Below are positions 24,452 to 31,201 of a stretch of DNA of 54,988 nucleotides, in pieces (position 1 is the first letter of the stretch; every line of letters begins with the position of its first letter). The stretch is taken from contig JAFZQO010000039.1 in assembly GCA_017620335.1 (NCBI GenBank), forward strand, positions 1 to 54,988, in the 5' to 3' direction. Below the pieces are notes generated by a model. It did no database searches, was not told where the DNA came from, and saw nothing but the letters and a program-made list of their open reading frames with translations. The DNA comes from Bacteroidales bacterium. Lineage in GTDB: Bacteria; Bacteroidota; Bacteroidia; Bacteroidales; UBA932. The translations under genes were made by a program, and so were the position numbers.

Positions 24452-26373
24452 AGCGGGTCCACGTCGAGCGTGACGTGCCCTGTGTACTTGCAGGACTTCT
24501 CGAAATCGCCGATGACCGCGGCGATTTTTCTTTTTGTTTCCGGTAAATGCCTGTTCCTGGGGAGCATGATGCGGATTATCCTGGCATCCTGCTCGGGCTC
24601 GCGTCCTCGGAACGGCGCGAACGGGCCTTCGGGATTGAATTCTCTCAAGGAATGGGCGAGCATAGCCGACAGTTTGGACAAACGTGCCGCGTTGCCGTCC
24701 CTCACGATTATGTCGATCATCCTGGAATATGGTGGAAAACGGAACGCCTTGCGCTCCTTCAGGAGCCTCAGCGCATAATCATCGCCCATCAGATATACGG
24801 GGTGTTCTCCCTGGCGGGTCTGGACGAGCATCTGCCCGGACAGTCTCCCGCGGAACTGCTCTAGGGTCTGGACAGCCTTCTCGTCGGCCCGGAAATCATG
24901 CTTGTCCATCAGCGTGTCGGCATTGAGCAGAGCCAGGAGGGAGATTCCTTCCAGGTCGGTCCTCCGGGCTTCGTGGACGGTGGAGAAACGGATGCCGCCG
25001 TCCCTGCCGGGGAACAGTTTTCCGACCTGTTCCTTCAGGTCGTCGAAAGGCCCCCAAGGCCTCAGGACCAGTACTTTCCCGTCATTGTCGAGCGTGTATC
25101 CGATACGGGCGATCAGGATGCGGGACAGGTCCCCGACCATGCCGTTCTTCCTTGCCTCGACGGAGGTGTCCACAATCTCCATCGCGCTCTCTTCCAGCGG
25201 TGTGCGGACGAGGGCGTAGCGTCCCGTGATGCAGTTGTACAGGGACTCCAGGGATGGGGTGGGGGAGGAAAGGAGCACGTGCGCCCCATGGATGTTTCCG
25301 AGCATGACGGCTGTGTCGCGGGCCCCGTAGCGCGGAGTCCCGTCCTGCTTGTAGGCGATGTCATGCTCTTCCTCGACTATGACAAGGCCAAGGTTCCGGA
25401 AAGGCAGGAAGAGGGCCGAGCGGGTCCCGAGGACCAGCCACGGCCTGTCGCCCCTCCTCAGGGCAGTGGCGACTTCCCGGCGGTTCCCGGCCGTCTCGGC
25501 GGAATGGAACACCGTCACGGCTTCGCCGAAAGCCTCCCTGAGGGTATGCTGCAGCTGTCTGCTCAACGTGATCTCAGGAACAAGCATCAGAACGTCTCGC
25601 CCTGACTCCAGAGTTCTCCGCGCTGTCTCCAGGATGACTTCCAGGCGCATCTTTCCACCTTGGAGCAGCACGGTCTTTCCTTCGGTAAACGCTTTCTTCA
25701 CCTGGCCGGCTGTTTCCCCTGTCATTCCGGGTGAAGCGAAGGAATCTGGATCCCTTCGTCGCCCTTCGGTCTCCTCGGGATGACAGGCGTTTGTCATTCC
25801 GGTTGGAGCGGAGGAATCCGCTTCCTTCCCCAGCGCTTCCAGCTTCCTCCCGGCTTCCTTCAGTTCGGCGAGGATCCTGTCCCTTCCCGCCTCGAGCTCC
25901 GCCGTAACCTTGGCGTTGTGCCTTCCCGCAAGGGCGGCTTCCTTCTTCACCAGCCTTTCCTCCAGGCTCCGGATGCGTTTACGGTAGAGCTCCTCCGTCC
26001 TGGCCTTCATGAGCTCCTGCCTCTCCTCGGCCCTTGCCCGGACCTCCTCGCCCGCGGTCTTGACCGCTGGATAGGCCTGCTTGTACACTTCGCCTATGGT
26101 GCAGAGATAGTAATCCGCCATGAAACGCCAAAGGGCCAGTTCCTTCTCTCCGATGGGTTCCATGTGCCTTTCCACAGCGTTGACGGGGAGGATGCGTCCC
26201 GGGTCCATGTCCGGGGTCACCCCGGTTGCGCTGACCACGCCGGTATACTTCCTGCCGGCAAATGTGACGCTGACGCGCGTACCTGTCCGGACCTCCTCCG
26301 AGACCCGGTAACAGGGCTCCCACGCCAGTTTCAGCGGGAGTATGACCTTTATGTAGCGATCCTCATCCATCAT
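24448..26373 (-). CDS. priA: PriA-like protein with degenerate helicase motifs and no zinc cluster
   Basis: The 641-residue protein aligns by eye to primosomal helicase PriA: N-terminal 3'-DNA-binding domain (about 1-105, WRFMADYYLCTIGEVYKQAYP), a helical linker, and a helicase core with LMLVPEITLSRQLQ and GTRSALFLPF. Key residues are lost. The Walker A GxTGSGKT is reduced to LLQGGKMRLEV (about 236-246), motif II DEEH is EEEH (334-337), motif III SATPS is SPTPS, and motif VI is GRLSGQ. No CxxC zinc pairs occur before the C-terminal domain, which explains the 150-200 residue deficit against usual PriA. Residues 187-218 are encoded by a dispersed repeat. The frame is intact. Confidence 0.75.
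   Translation of the reverse strand: MMDEDRYIKVILPLKLAWEPCYRVSEEVRTGTRVSVTFAGRKYTGVVSATGVTPDMDPGRILPVNAVERHMEPIGEKELALWRFMADYYLCTIGEVYKQAYPAVKTAGEEVRARAEERQELMKARTEELYRKRIRSLEERLVKKEAALAGRHNAKVTAELEAGRDRILAELKEAGRKLEALGKEADSSAPTGMTNACHPEETEGRRRDPDSFASPGMTGETAGQVKKAFTEGKTVLLQGGKMRLEVILETARRTLESGRDVLMLVPEITLSRQLQHTLREAFGEAVTVFHSAETAGNRREVATALRRGDRPWLVLGTRSALFLPFRNLGLVIVEEEHDIAYKQDGTPRYGARDTAVMLGNIHGAHVLLSSPTPSLESLYNCITGRYALVRTPLEESAMEIVDTSVEARKNGMVGDLSRILIARIGYTLDNDGKVLVLRPWGPFDDLKEQVGKLFPGRDGGIRFSTVHEARRTDLEGISLLALLNADTLMDKHDFRADEKAVQTLEQFRGRLSGQMLVQTRQGEHPVYLMGDDYALRLLKERKAFRFPPYSRMIDIIVRDGNAARLSKLSAMLAHSLREFNPEGPFAPFRGREPEQDARIIRIMLPRNRHLPETKRKIAAVIGDFEKSCKYTGHVTLDVDPL
25720..25747 (-). repeat. 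Dispersed 28-base repeat, copy 2 (translated within the PriA-like gene)
   Basis: On the minus strand the unit begins AGATTCCTTCGCTTCA and ends CGGAATGACA, differing from copy 1 at two bases. With flanking bases up to 25785 it makes a longer element whose ends are inverted (CTGTCATCCC against CGGAATGACAG). It is read in frame as part of DSFASPGMT. Confidence 0.8.
25721..25818 (-). repeat. Compound REP-like element inside the PriA-like coding sequence
   Basis: Three arms are visible: GTCATTCC at 25721, GGGATGAC ending at 25784 in inverted orientation, and a diverged GTCATTCC at 25793-25800. Together they encode residues about 186-218, including CHPEETEGRRRDP. This lies in the linker between the DNA-binding and helicase parts, where an insertion is tolerable. 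Confidence 0.7.
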
Positions 26374-26387
26374 ATGCGAAGATAACG

Positions 26388-26425
26388 AAAAAAGTGCATC
26401 CCCCGGCAGGGAGATGCACTTTTTT
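26388..26425 (-). terminator. Terminator of the OmpA-type lipoprotein gene
   Basis: AAAAAAGTGCATC (26388-26400) pairs with GATGCACTTTTTT (26413-26425) over a 12-base loop, giving T-runs in both directions. It lies 15 bases after the gene's stop on the minus strand. Confidence 0.85.
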
Positions 26426-26440
26426 GAGAGTGCAATGCGA

Positions 26441-27130
26441 TTACTGGGCCTTGGCTTCAGCCTCGGCCTGCTTGATCATGTTCTCGTTGGCGGAGATGTA
26501 CACCTCGACGCGGCGGTTCTGGGCGCGGCCCTCGGCGGTCTCGTTCGAAGCGACAGGCATGTGATAGGACATACCCTCGGAAGTCATTCTGTCGGCAGCG
26601 ATACCGCAGGACTTCAGGTAGTTGAGGACGGACTCGGCACGCTGCTTGGAGAGGCGCTCGTTGACAGCGTCGCTGCCGGTGTTGTCAGTGTGGCCGTAGA
26701 TGGTGATGTCGGTCTCGGGGAGGTCGGCCATCTGGGCGGCGAACCTCGAGAGGTTGGCCTTCGATTCAGCGTTCAGGTCTGCCTTGTTGAGTGCGAAGAG
26801 GATACCGCTGTCGAAGGTGACCTTGATGGCCTCAAGTCCGTTGGCATCCTCGACGGTCTCGACGGTCGCGGCCTCGAGGGCTGCGAGCTCGGCTGCCTTC
26901 TGGTCCATCTTCTTGCCGATGATGGCGCCGGCGGTGGCACCGACTGCAGAACCAATGGCTGCGCCGATGGCTGCGGCTTTACCGTCCTTGCCTATGAGTG
27001 CGCCCACGCCAGCACCGACGGCTGCGCCGGCACCGGTGCCAATCAGGGAATCCTGGGCCATCTTGGACATGGAGCCGCATCCGGAGAGGATCATGACTCC
27101 GCAAAGGAAGAGTGCAATGTACTTTTTCAT
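26441..27130 (-). CDS. OmpA-family peptidoglycan-binding lipoprotein with glycine zipper
   Basis: This 229-residue outer-membrane lipoprotein has a lipobox LSGC near residue 18. It is followed by a Gly/Ala-rich glycine-zipper stretch (about 30-72, GAGVGALIGK and IGSAVGATAGAIIG). The OmpA C-terminal domain contains VTFDSGILFALNKADL and HTDNTGSDAVNERLSKQRAESV, then EGRAQNRRVEVYI. This domain binds diaminopimelate in peptidoglycan and tethers the outer membrane. It is preceded by an AT-rich 170-base region without a consensus -7 element I can defend, and ends in a strong terminator, so it is probably monocistronic. Confidence 0.9.
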   Translation of the reverse strand: MKKYIALFLCGVMILSGCGSMSKMAQDSLIGTGAGAAVGAGVGALIGKDGKAAAIGAAIGSAVGATAGAIIGKKMDQKAAELAALEAATVETVEDANGLEAIKVTFDSGILFALNKADLNAESKANLSRFAAQMADLPETDITIYGHTDNTGSDAVNERLSKQRAESVLNYLKSCGIAADRMTSEGMSYHMPVASNETAEGRAQNRRVEVYISANENMIKQAEAEAKAQ

Positions 27131-27265
27131 TTCAGTGTATGTTTAGAAAGTTAATCTCTTATGTGATTATCAATTGCAATTTTAAGAAATAATGCGCAAA
27201 CATCCAATAAAAAAGAGCATTAATGCGAAAGGCTTTCGGGGCTTTCCAAGATTTTGAAAGAAAAA

Positions 27266-27296
27266 TTTGCAGGGTCGCTTTTTTTGCCTATCTTTG
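27266..27296 (+). promoter_or_regulatory. Promoter of tRNA-Phe
   Basis: TTTG (27266-27269), 19 bases, TATCTTTG (27289-27296). The spacer carries a T-run just like the tRNA-Glu promoter, and both continue CA-TCCCAAAC after the -7 element. The tRNA starts 14 bases downstream. Confidence 0.88.
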
Positions 27297-27310
27297 CAAT
27301 CCCAAACGAC

Positions 27311-27383
27311 GGTGCTGTAGCTCAGGTGGTAGAGCAATGGACTGAAAATCCATGTGTCGCCGGTTCAACTCCTGCCAGCACCA
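27311..27383 (+). tRNA. tRNA-Phe (anticodon GAA)
   Basis: The 73-base cloverleaf has acceptor GGTGCTG with CAGCACC, anticodon stem ATGGA/TCCAT with loop CTGAAAA (anticodon GAA), a T loop TTCAACT, and discriminator A. CCA is not encoded. Confidence 0.95.
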
Positions 27384-27386
27384 CGG

Positions 27387-27420
27387 ATCACCCTCTCACG
27401 GAAGTGAGGGGGTGATTTTC
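27387..27420 (+). terminator. Terminator of tRNA-Phe
   Basis: A 13-base stem ATCACCCTCTCAC (27387-27399) with GTGAGGGGGTGAT (27404-27416), loop GGAA, followed by TTTTC, starts four bases after the tRNA. Confidence 0.8.
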
Positions 27421-27448
27421 GTTTATCCGGTATTGGGGGATGACAGAT

Positions 27449-27781
27449 CTACTGAACAGGGACGACAGCGTCGAAGGTGAGGTCGTCGGAGGGGGAGTCG
27501 TTGACGAGGGTGTGGGAGTGGCCTTTGGGGCAGTAGTGGACGTCTCCGGTGCTGACAGGGAGGCGTTCACCGTCGCAGATGACATACCCGCTGCCGCCGG
27601 TGAAGAACATTATCTCGCTGCTGTCGGTATGTGTGTGAAGTCCTATGGAAGCGCCGGGGACAAGGCGGCCCTTGGTGATGCGGTTGAGCCCGTCCTCGTA
27701 CCTTCGGGCGGCGTAAAACTTTTCTCCACCCTTGAAATTGGGCGTGAAGGTTTCTTCTATCTTGCTGAAATCGATATTCAT
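27449..27781 (-). CDS. Single-domain cupin protein
   Basis: This 110-residue cytoplasmic beta-barrel protein of the cupin_2 type has both cupin motifs: GASIGLHTHTDSSEIMFFTGG (about 43-63), giving two His and a Glu as metal ligands, and GDVHYCPKGHSHTLVN (about 79-94), giving the third His. The substrate is not readable; such proteins bind sugars, act as epimerases or isomerases, or serve as sensors. It is the last gene after trpS and the half aldehyde dehydrogenase, with a 49-base gap, so co-transcription is likely but not certain. Confidence 0.85.
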   Translation of the reverse strand: MNIDFSKIEETFTPNFKGGEKFYAARRYEDGLNRITKGRLVPGASIGLHTHTDSSEIMFFTGGSGYVICDGERLPVSTGDVHYCPKGHSHTLVNDSPSDDLTFDAVVPVQ

Positions 27782-27830
27782 GGCTATTTGATAATCAAGT
27801 GGTTAATGGTTGGACTGGGAAAACTGTGGA

Positions 27831-28397
27831 TTATTCCGCCATCTGCTCCGAAAAGGTAAGGAAGCCTTCGTAGCCGGTGCAGGGAAGGCTGCCGGCGCAG
27901 TCGTAGACGAAGCTGAAGGCGGCGTCGCGCAGTGTCGGGGCGGCCTCGTCCGCCGCAGGCACGGTCGCGACGAAATCGTCCGTGAAGGTCTCGTCGACTA
28001 TCCTGCGGACAGTCTCTCCGGCGGGGGAGTCAGGCAGGAGGACGACGGCGGTGTTGCCGGCGGCCAGGGCGGAGACCAGCGGGGCCAGGACGGCCCCGGC
28101 GCTGTCTCCCGCCGCGCCGCCGTCGATCAGGACGACGCCGTGCGGTACCGGCCCGGCCTTGCCCGGGCGGGCGAACAGGGACATCAGCAGGCGCAGCCTG
28201 CCCGTACCCGTCCACTTGTAGAGTTTCTTCCGTACGTCCTTGACCTGGTCCATGACGGCGGTCGTTTCCGGGCAGTCGCCGCAGACCTCCCTGACCGTAT
28301 TGGCCAGGATCTGCAGCATCGCGCGCCTGCTGCGGGTGTCCATGGTGTTGCCTGATTCGTAGAAGGCGCGCTGCCTCTCGAAAAGATCCGTATCCAT
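27831..28397 (-). CDS. Half-length aldehyde dehydrogenase-like protein
   Basis: The 188 residues resemble only the N-terminal half of a class 3 aldehyde dehydrogenase. The helical start is FERQRAFYESGNTMDTRSRR, and the NAD-binding part is HGVVLIDGGAAGDSAGAVLA then APLVSALAAGNTAVVLLPDSP. The usual SPWNYP after GVVLI is replaced by DGGAAGD. The protein stops before the Gly-rich loop and the catalytic cysteine, at about 40 percent of normal length, and no remnant of the second half follows. The ATG shares one base with the trpS stop, so it is translationally coupled. It cannot be a working dehydrogenase by itself; function unknown. Confidence 0.7.
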   Translation of the reverse strand: MDTDLFERQRAFYESGNTMDTRSRRAMLQILANTVREVCGDCPETTAVMDQVKDVRKKLYKWTGTGRLRLLMSLFARPGKAGPVPHGVVLIDGGAAGDSAGAVLAPLVSALAAGNTAVVLLPDSPAGETVRRIVDETFTDDFVATVPAADEAAPTLRDAAFSFVYDCAGSLPCTGYEGFLTFSEQMAE

Positions 28398-29539
28398 CAG
28401 AGCTGGTATTTGGCTTTCTGCTCATTGATCAGGGCGTCGAGGACGCCGGAGTCGAAGTAGTTGATGCGCATGCTGCGCTTGACGTCGGCGAGGGTCTCGG
28501 CGGCTGCCGCTCGCGCGACCTCGCTGCCCTTGCGCAGGACCTCGTATACGTAAGGGATATCCTGCTCCAGGGCCTTCCTGCGCTGCCTGATGGGCTCCAG
28601 CGTATCGTTCAGGACCTCGTTCAGGAAGTTCTTGATCATCACGTCGCCGAGGCCGCCCCGCCTGTACTGGTCCTTGACCTCGTCCAGGCTGTGGAACTCG
28701 AAGCTGGCCTTCCTGCCAACGAAGCACGACGCGAACATGTCGAAATGCTCGGGCTTGCAGAAGGCGTCGAGATAAGTGAACACGGTGTTGCCCTCGACCT
28801 TGCCGGGGTCACTGACCTGCAGGTGCCCGGGATCCGTGTACATGCTGCGGACCTTGGCCTTGACCTCCTCCGCGCTGTCGGAAAGATAGATGCAGTTGCC
28901 CAGGGATTTGCTCATCTTGGCCTTGCCGTCGGTGCCGGGGAGCCTGAGGCAGGCGGCATTGTCCGGAAGGAGGATTTCCGGCATGACAAGAGTGGGGCCG
29001 TAAACGGTATTGAACTTGTGGACGATCTCCCTTGTCTGTTCGAGCATCGGCGCCTGGTCCTCGCCGACAGGCACGGTCGTGGCCTTGAAGGCGGTGATGT
29101 CGGCGGCCTGGCTGATGGGGTAACAGAAGAAGCCGACAGGCGTGCCGGCCTTGTTATCCTCTCCGCTGTCGGAAAAACCGCGCATGAGGATCTCCTGCTT
29201 GACAGTGGGATTGCGCTGGAGGCGCTGCACCGTTACGAGGTTCATGTAGAAGAAAGTCAGCTCGGTCAGTTCGCTGACCTGGGACTGGATGAAGAGGGTG
29301 GACTTCTCCGGGTCAAGGCCTGCGGAGAGATAGTCCAGGGCCACTTCGATGATGTTCTGCCTGACCTTCTCAGGGTTGTCTGCATTGTCCGTGAGCGCCT
29401 GTGCGTCGGCGATCATTATGAAAATCTTGTCATATTCGCCGCTGTTCTGCAGCTCCACCCTCCTGCGGAGGGATCCGACATAGTGTCCAATGTGGAGGCG
29501 TCCGGTCGGACGGTCTCCCGTCAATATGATCTTTCCCAT
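28397..29539 (-). CDS. trpS: Tryptophanyl-tRNA synthetase
   Basis: This class I synthetase charges tRNA-Trp. The 380-residue protein has the ATP-binding HIGH variant in [12 protein letters not shown] (about 13-24) and the KMSKS loop in [22 protein letters not shown], in the C-terminal helical part, is also typical. Length is slightly over the usual 330-350 residues, which fits the TrpRS-II group. It begins four bases after recA and its stop overlaps the start of the half aldehyde dehydrogenase gene, so all are likely on one transcript. Confidence 0.95.
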   Translation of the reverse strand: MGKIILTGDRPTGRLHIGHYVGSLRRRVELQNSGEYDKIFIMIADAQALTDNADNPEKVRQNIIEVALDYLSAGLDPEKSTLFIQSQVSELTELTFFYMNLVTVQRLQRNPTVKQEILMRGFSDSGEDNKAGTPVGFFCYPISQAADITAFKATTVPVGEDQAPMLEQTREIVHKFNTVYGPTLVMPEILLPDNAACLRLPGTDGKAKMSKSLGNCIYLSDSAEEVKAKVRSMYTDPGHLQVSDPGKVEGNTVFTYLDAFCKPEHFDMFASCFVGRKASFEFHSLDEVKDQYRRGGLGDVMIKNFLNEVLNDTLEPIRQRRKALEQDIPYVYEVLRKGSEVARAAAAETLADVKRSMRINYFDSGVLDALINEQKAKYQL

Positions 29540-29542
29540 CTA

Positions 29543-30571
29543 TTAGTCGTTAATCTGTGCCATCTGCTCGCGGATCTTGGCTTCGATCTCGTCGCAGAGT
29601 TCCTTGTTGTCCCTGAGCAGCTGCTTTACTGCGTCGCGTCCCTGGGCGAGCTTCTCGCCGTTGTAGCTGAACCACGAGCCGCTCTTGTGGATGATGTCCA
29701 GCTCGACCGCGAGGTCGCAGACCTCGGCGGTGTGCGAGATGCCTTCTCCGAAGAGGATGTCGAATTCGGCCTTCTTGAACGGCGGGGCCATCTTGTTCTT
29801 GACGACCTTGACGCGCGTGCGGTTGCCGGTGGCTTCGTCTCCGTCCTTGAGCTGGGTGGTCCTGCGGACGTCCAGGCGCACGGAGGCGTAGAACTTCAGG
29901 GCGTTGCCGCCGGTGGTGGTCTCAGGGTTGCCGAACATGACGCCAATCTTCTCGCGGAGCTGATTGATGAAAATGCAGCATGTGTTTGTCTTGGAGATGT
30001 TGGCGGTGAGCTTGCGGAGGGCCTGGCTCATGAGGCGGGCCTGAAGGCCGACCTTATTGTCACCCATTTCGCCCTCGATCTCGGCCTTTGGGGTAAGCGC
30101 TGCCACCGAGTCGATGACGACGATGTCGATGGCACCTGAGCGGATGAGGTTGTCCGCGATCTCGAGGGCCTGCTCGCCGTTGTCCGGCTGGGAGATGAGG
30201 AGGGTTTCCAGATTGACTCCCAGGGCTTTGGCGTAAGTGCGGTCGAAGGCGTGCTCGGCGTCGATCATCGCGGCTATGCCGCCCTGCTTCTGCGCCTCGG
30301 CGATGGCGTGGATCGCCAGCGTGGTCTTTCCGCTGGACTCCGGTCCGTAGATCTCGATGATGCGGCCGCGCGGGTAACCGCCTATGCCGAGCGCGTGGTC
30401 GAGGGCCACCGAGCCGCTCGGGATGACCTGCACGTCGAACTGCGGCTGGTCGCCCAGCTTCATGATCGTGCCCTTGCCATAATCCTTCTCGATCTTGTCT
30501 ATAGTCGCCTGCAATGCCTTCATCCTGGCGGCGTTCACATCCGCGGCATTCATTTCAACATCCTTTGCCAT
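29543..30571 (-). CDS. recA: Recombinase RecA
   Basis: This cytoplasmic DNA-strand exchange ATPase of 342 residues has Walker [10 protein letters not shown] (about 78-86), the Walker B stretch [14 protein letters not shown], the DNA-binding loops with [22 protein letters not shown] and [22 protein letters not shown], and an acidic tail. Everything is standard. A consensus promoter at 30629-30659 lies upstream, separate from recX by a terminator. trpS follows by three bases. Confidence 0.98.
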   Translation of the reverse strand: MAKDVEMNAADVNAARMKALQATIDKIEKDYGKGTIMKLGDQPQFDVQVIPSGSVALDHALGIGGYPRGRIIEIYGPESSGKTTLAIHAIAEAQKQGGIAAMIDAEHAFDRTYAKALGVNLETLLISQPDNGEQALEIADNLIRSGAIDIVVIDSVAALTPKAEIEGEMGDNKVGLQARLMSQALRKLTANISKTNTCCIFINQLREKIGVMFGNPETTTGGNALKFYASVRLDVRRTTQLKDGDEATGNRTRVKVVKNKMAPPFKKAEFDILFGEGISHTAEVCDLAVELDIIHKSGSWFSYNGEKLAQGRDAVKQLLRDNKELCDEIEAKIREQMAQIND

Positions 30572-30628
30572 AACTGTTTATCTAAATTGTTAATATCCTT
30601 GTGCTGGTCCGGAGCTCCGGCTTCATGA

Positions 30629-30659
30629 CAAAGGTATCAATTAGCGGGCTATCTCCAAA
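30629..30659 (-). promoter_or_regulatory. Promoter of recA
   Basis: On the minus strand TTTG (30656-30659), 19 bases, TACCTTTG (30629-30636). It leaves a leader of about 55 bases before the ATG. I see no LexA-like palindrome I could defend. Confidence 0.8.
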
Positions 30660-30673
30660 ACTTTTGCAAAGAT

Positions 30674-30713
30674 AAATCGTGCTTGGGCCAAAGTAAGGCA
30701 CAAGCACGATTTT
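30674..30713 (-). terminator. Terminator between recX and recA
   Basis: AAATCGTGCTTG (30674-30685) pairs with CAAGCACGATTT (30701-30712), 15-base loop, with T-rich flank on both strands. On the minus strand it ends the recX transcript just before the recA promoter. Confidence 0.8.
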
Positions 30714-30716
30714 GTT

Positions 30717-30744
30717 AGATTCTTTCGCTTCGCTCAGAATGACA
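30717..30744 (+). repeat. Dispersed 28-base repeat, copy 3 (overlaps recX stop)
   Basis: The unit begins AGATTCTTTCGCTTCG and ends CAGAATGACA, differing from copy 1 at two bases. The recX stop codon at 30734-30736 and its last two residues lie within it, so the repeat supplies the C-terminal end of RecX. Confidence 0.8.
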
Positions 30745-31198
30745 ATCCGGATAATATTTTCTCGACGACGGGGCCGACGTCGTCATAGCGGTAGCCCCTG
30801 GAAAGGGCGTACTTGATGAGCTTGAATTTGATGAAAGGGTCGCCCTGCAGGGTCTTGCATTTAGCCGCAACCAGCTTTTCCAGCCTTGCTCCGGCGGTCT
30901 CCGGGTCTATCTCCTCCAGCGCTGCCGCTATGTCCGGCTTGGATATCCCTTTCATAAGGAGTGCATAGCGTATCTTGTCCGGCCCCCAGCCGGTGAGCGA
31001 GGATTTTTCGCGGGCGAATGCGGCCGCATACCGCGCGTCGTCCACGAAACGGTCCGCGACCAGCGCCTCAAGCATACGCTGCGCTTCAGCGCGGTCGCCT
31101 TCGAGCGCCTTTTCCGCCTTCTTCAGGATATCGGAGCTGCAGCACTCGCGCTTCACGCAGAGGTTCTGCAGGTATGACAGCACTTTTTCCTTTTCCAT
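30734..31198 (-). CDS. recX: RecX-family regulatory protein
   Basis: The 154-residue helical protein of the RecX family binds RecA filaments and modulates recombination. The family block is DRFVDDARYAAAFAREKSSL followed by GWGPDKIRYALLMKGI (about 49-86). Three short helical repeats are expected and visible. It starts four bases downstream of the patatin gene stop and is the last gene of that operon. Its final codons and the stop fall inside a dispersed repeat. Confidence 0.88.
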   Translation of the reverse strand: MEKEKVLSYLQNLCVKRECCSSDILKKAEKALEGDRAEAQRMLEALVADRFVDDARYAAAFAREKSSLTGWGPDKIRYALLMKGISKPDIAAALEEIDPETAGARLEKLVAAKCKTLQGDPFIKFKLIKYALSRGYRYDDVGPVVEKILSGLSF

Positions 31199-31201
31199 GG
31201 C

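Noticed and set aside
27432-27446. GGGATGACA-like string as another copy of the dispersed repeat
   Set aside because: Only about nine bases match and the neighbouring bases do not follow the 28-base unit.
28691-30139. Plus-strand frame of 482 codons opposite trpS and recA
   Set aside because: It is an antisense shadow of two conserved genes, with no start signal and low-complexity Val/Asp/Gly-rich sequence.
30667-30674. TATCTTTG as the recA -7 element
   Set aside because: No -33 element at the right spacing, and it overlaps the recX terminator stem; the site at 30629 has perfect 19-base spacing.
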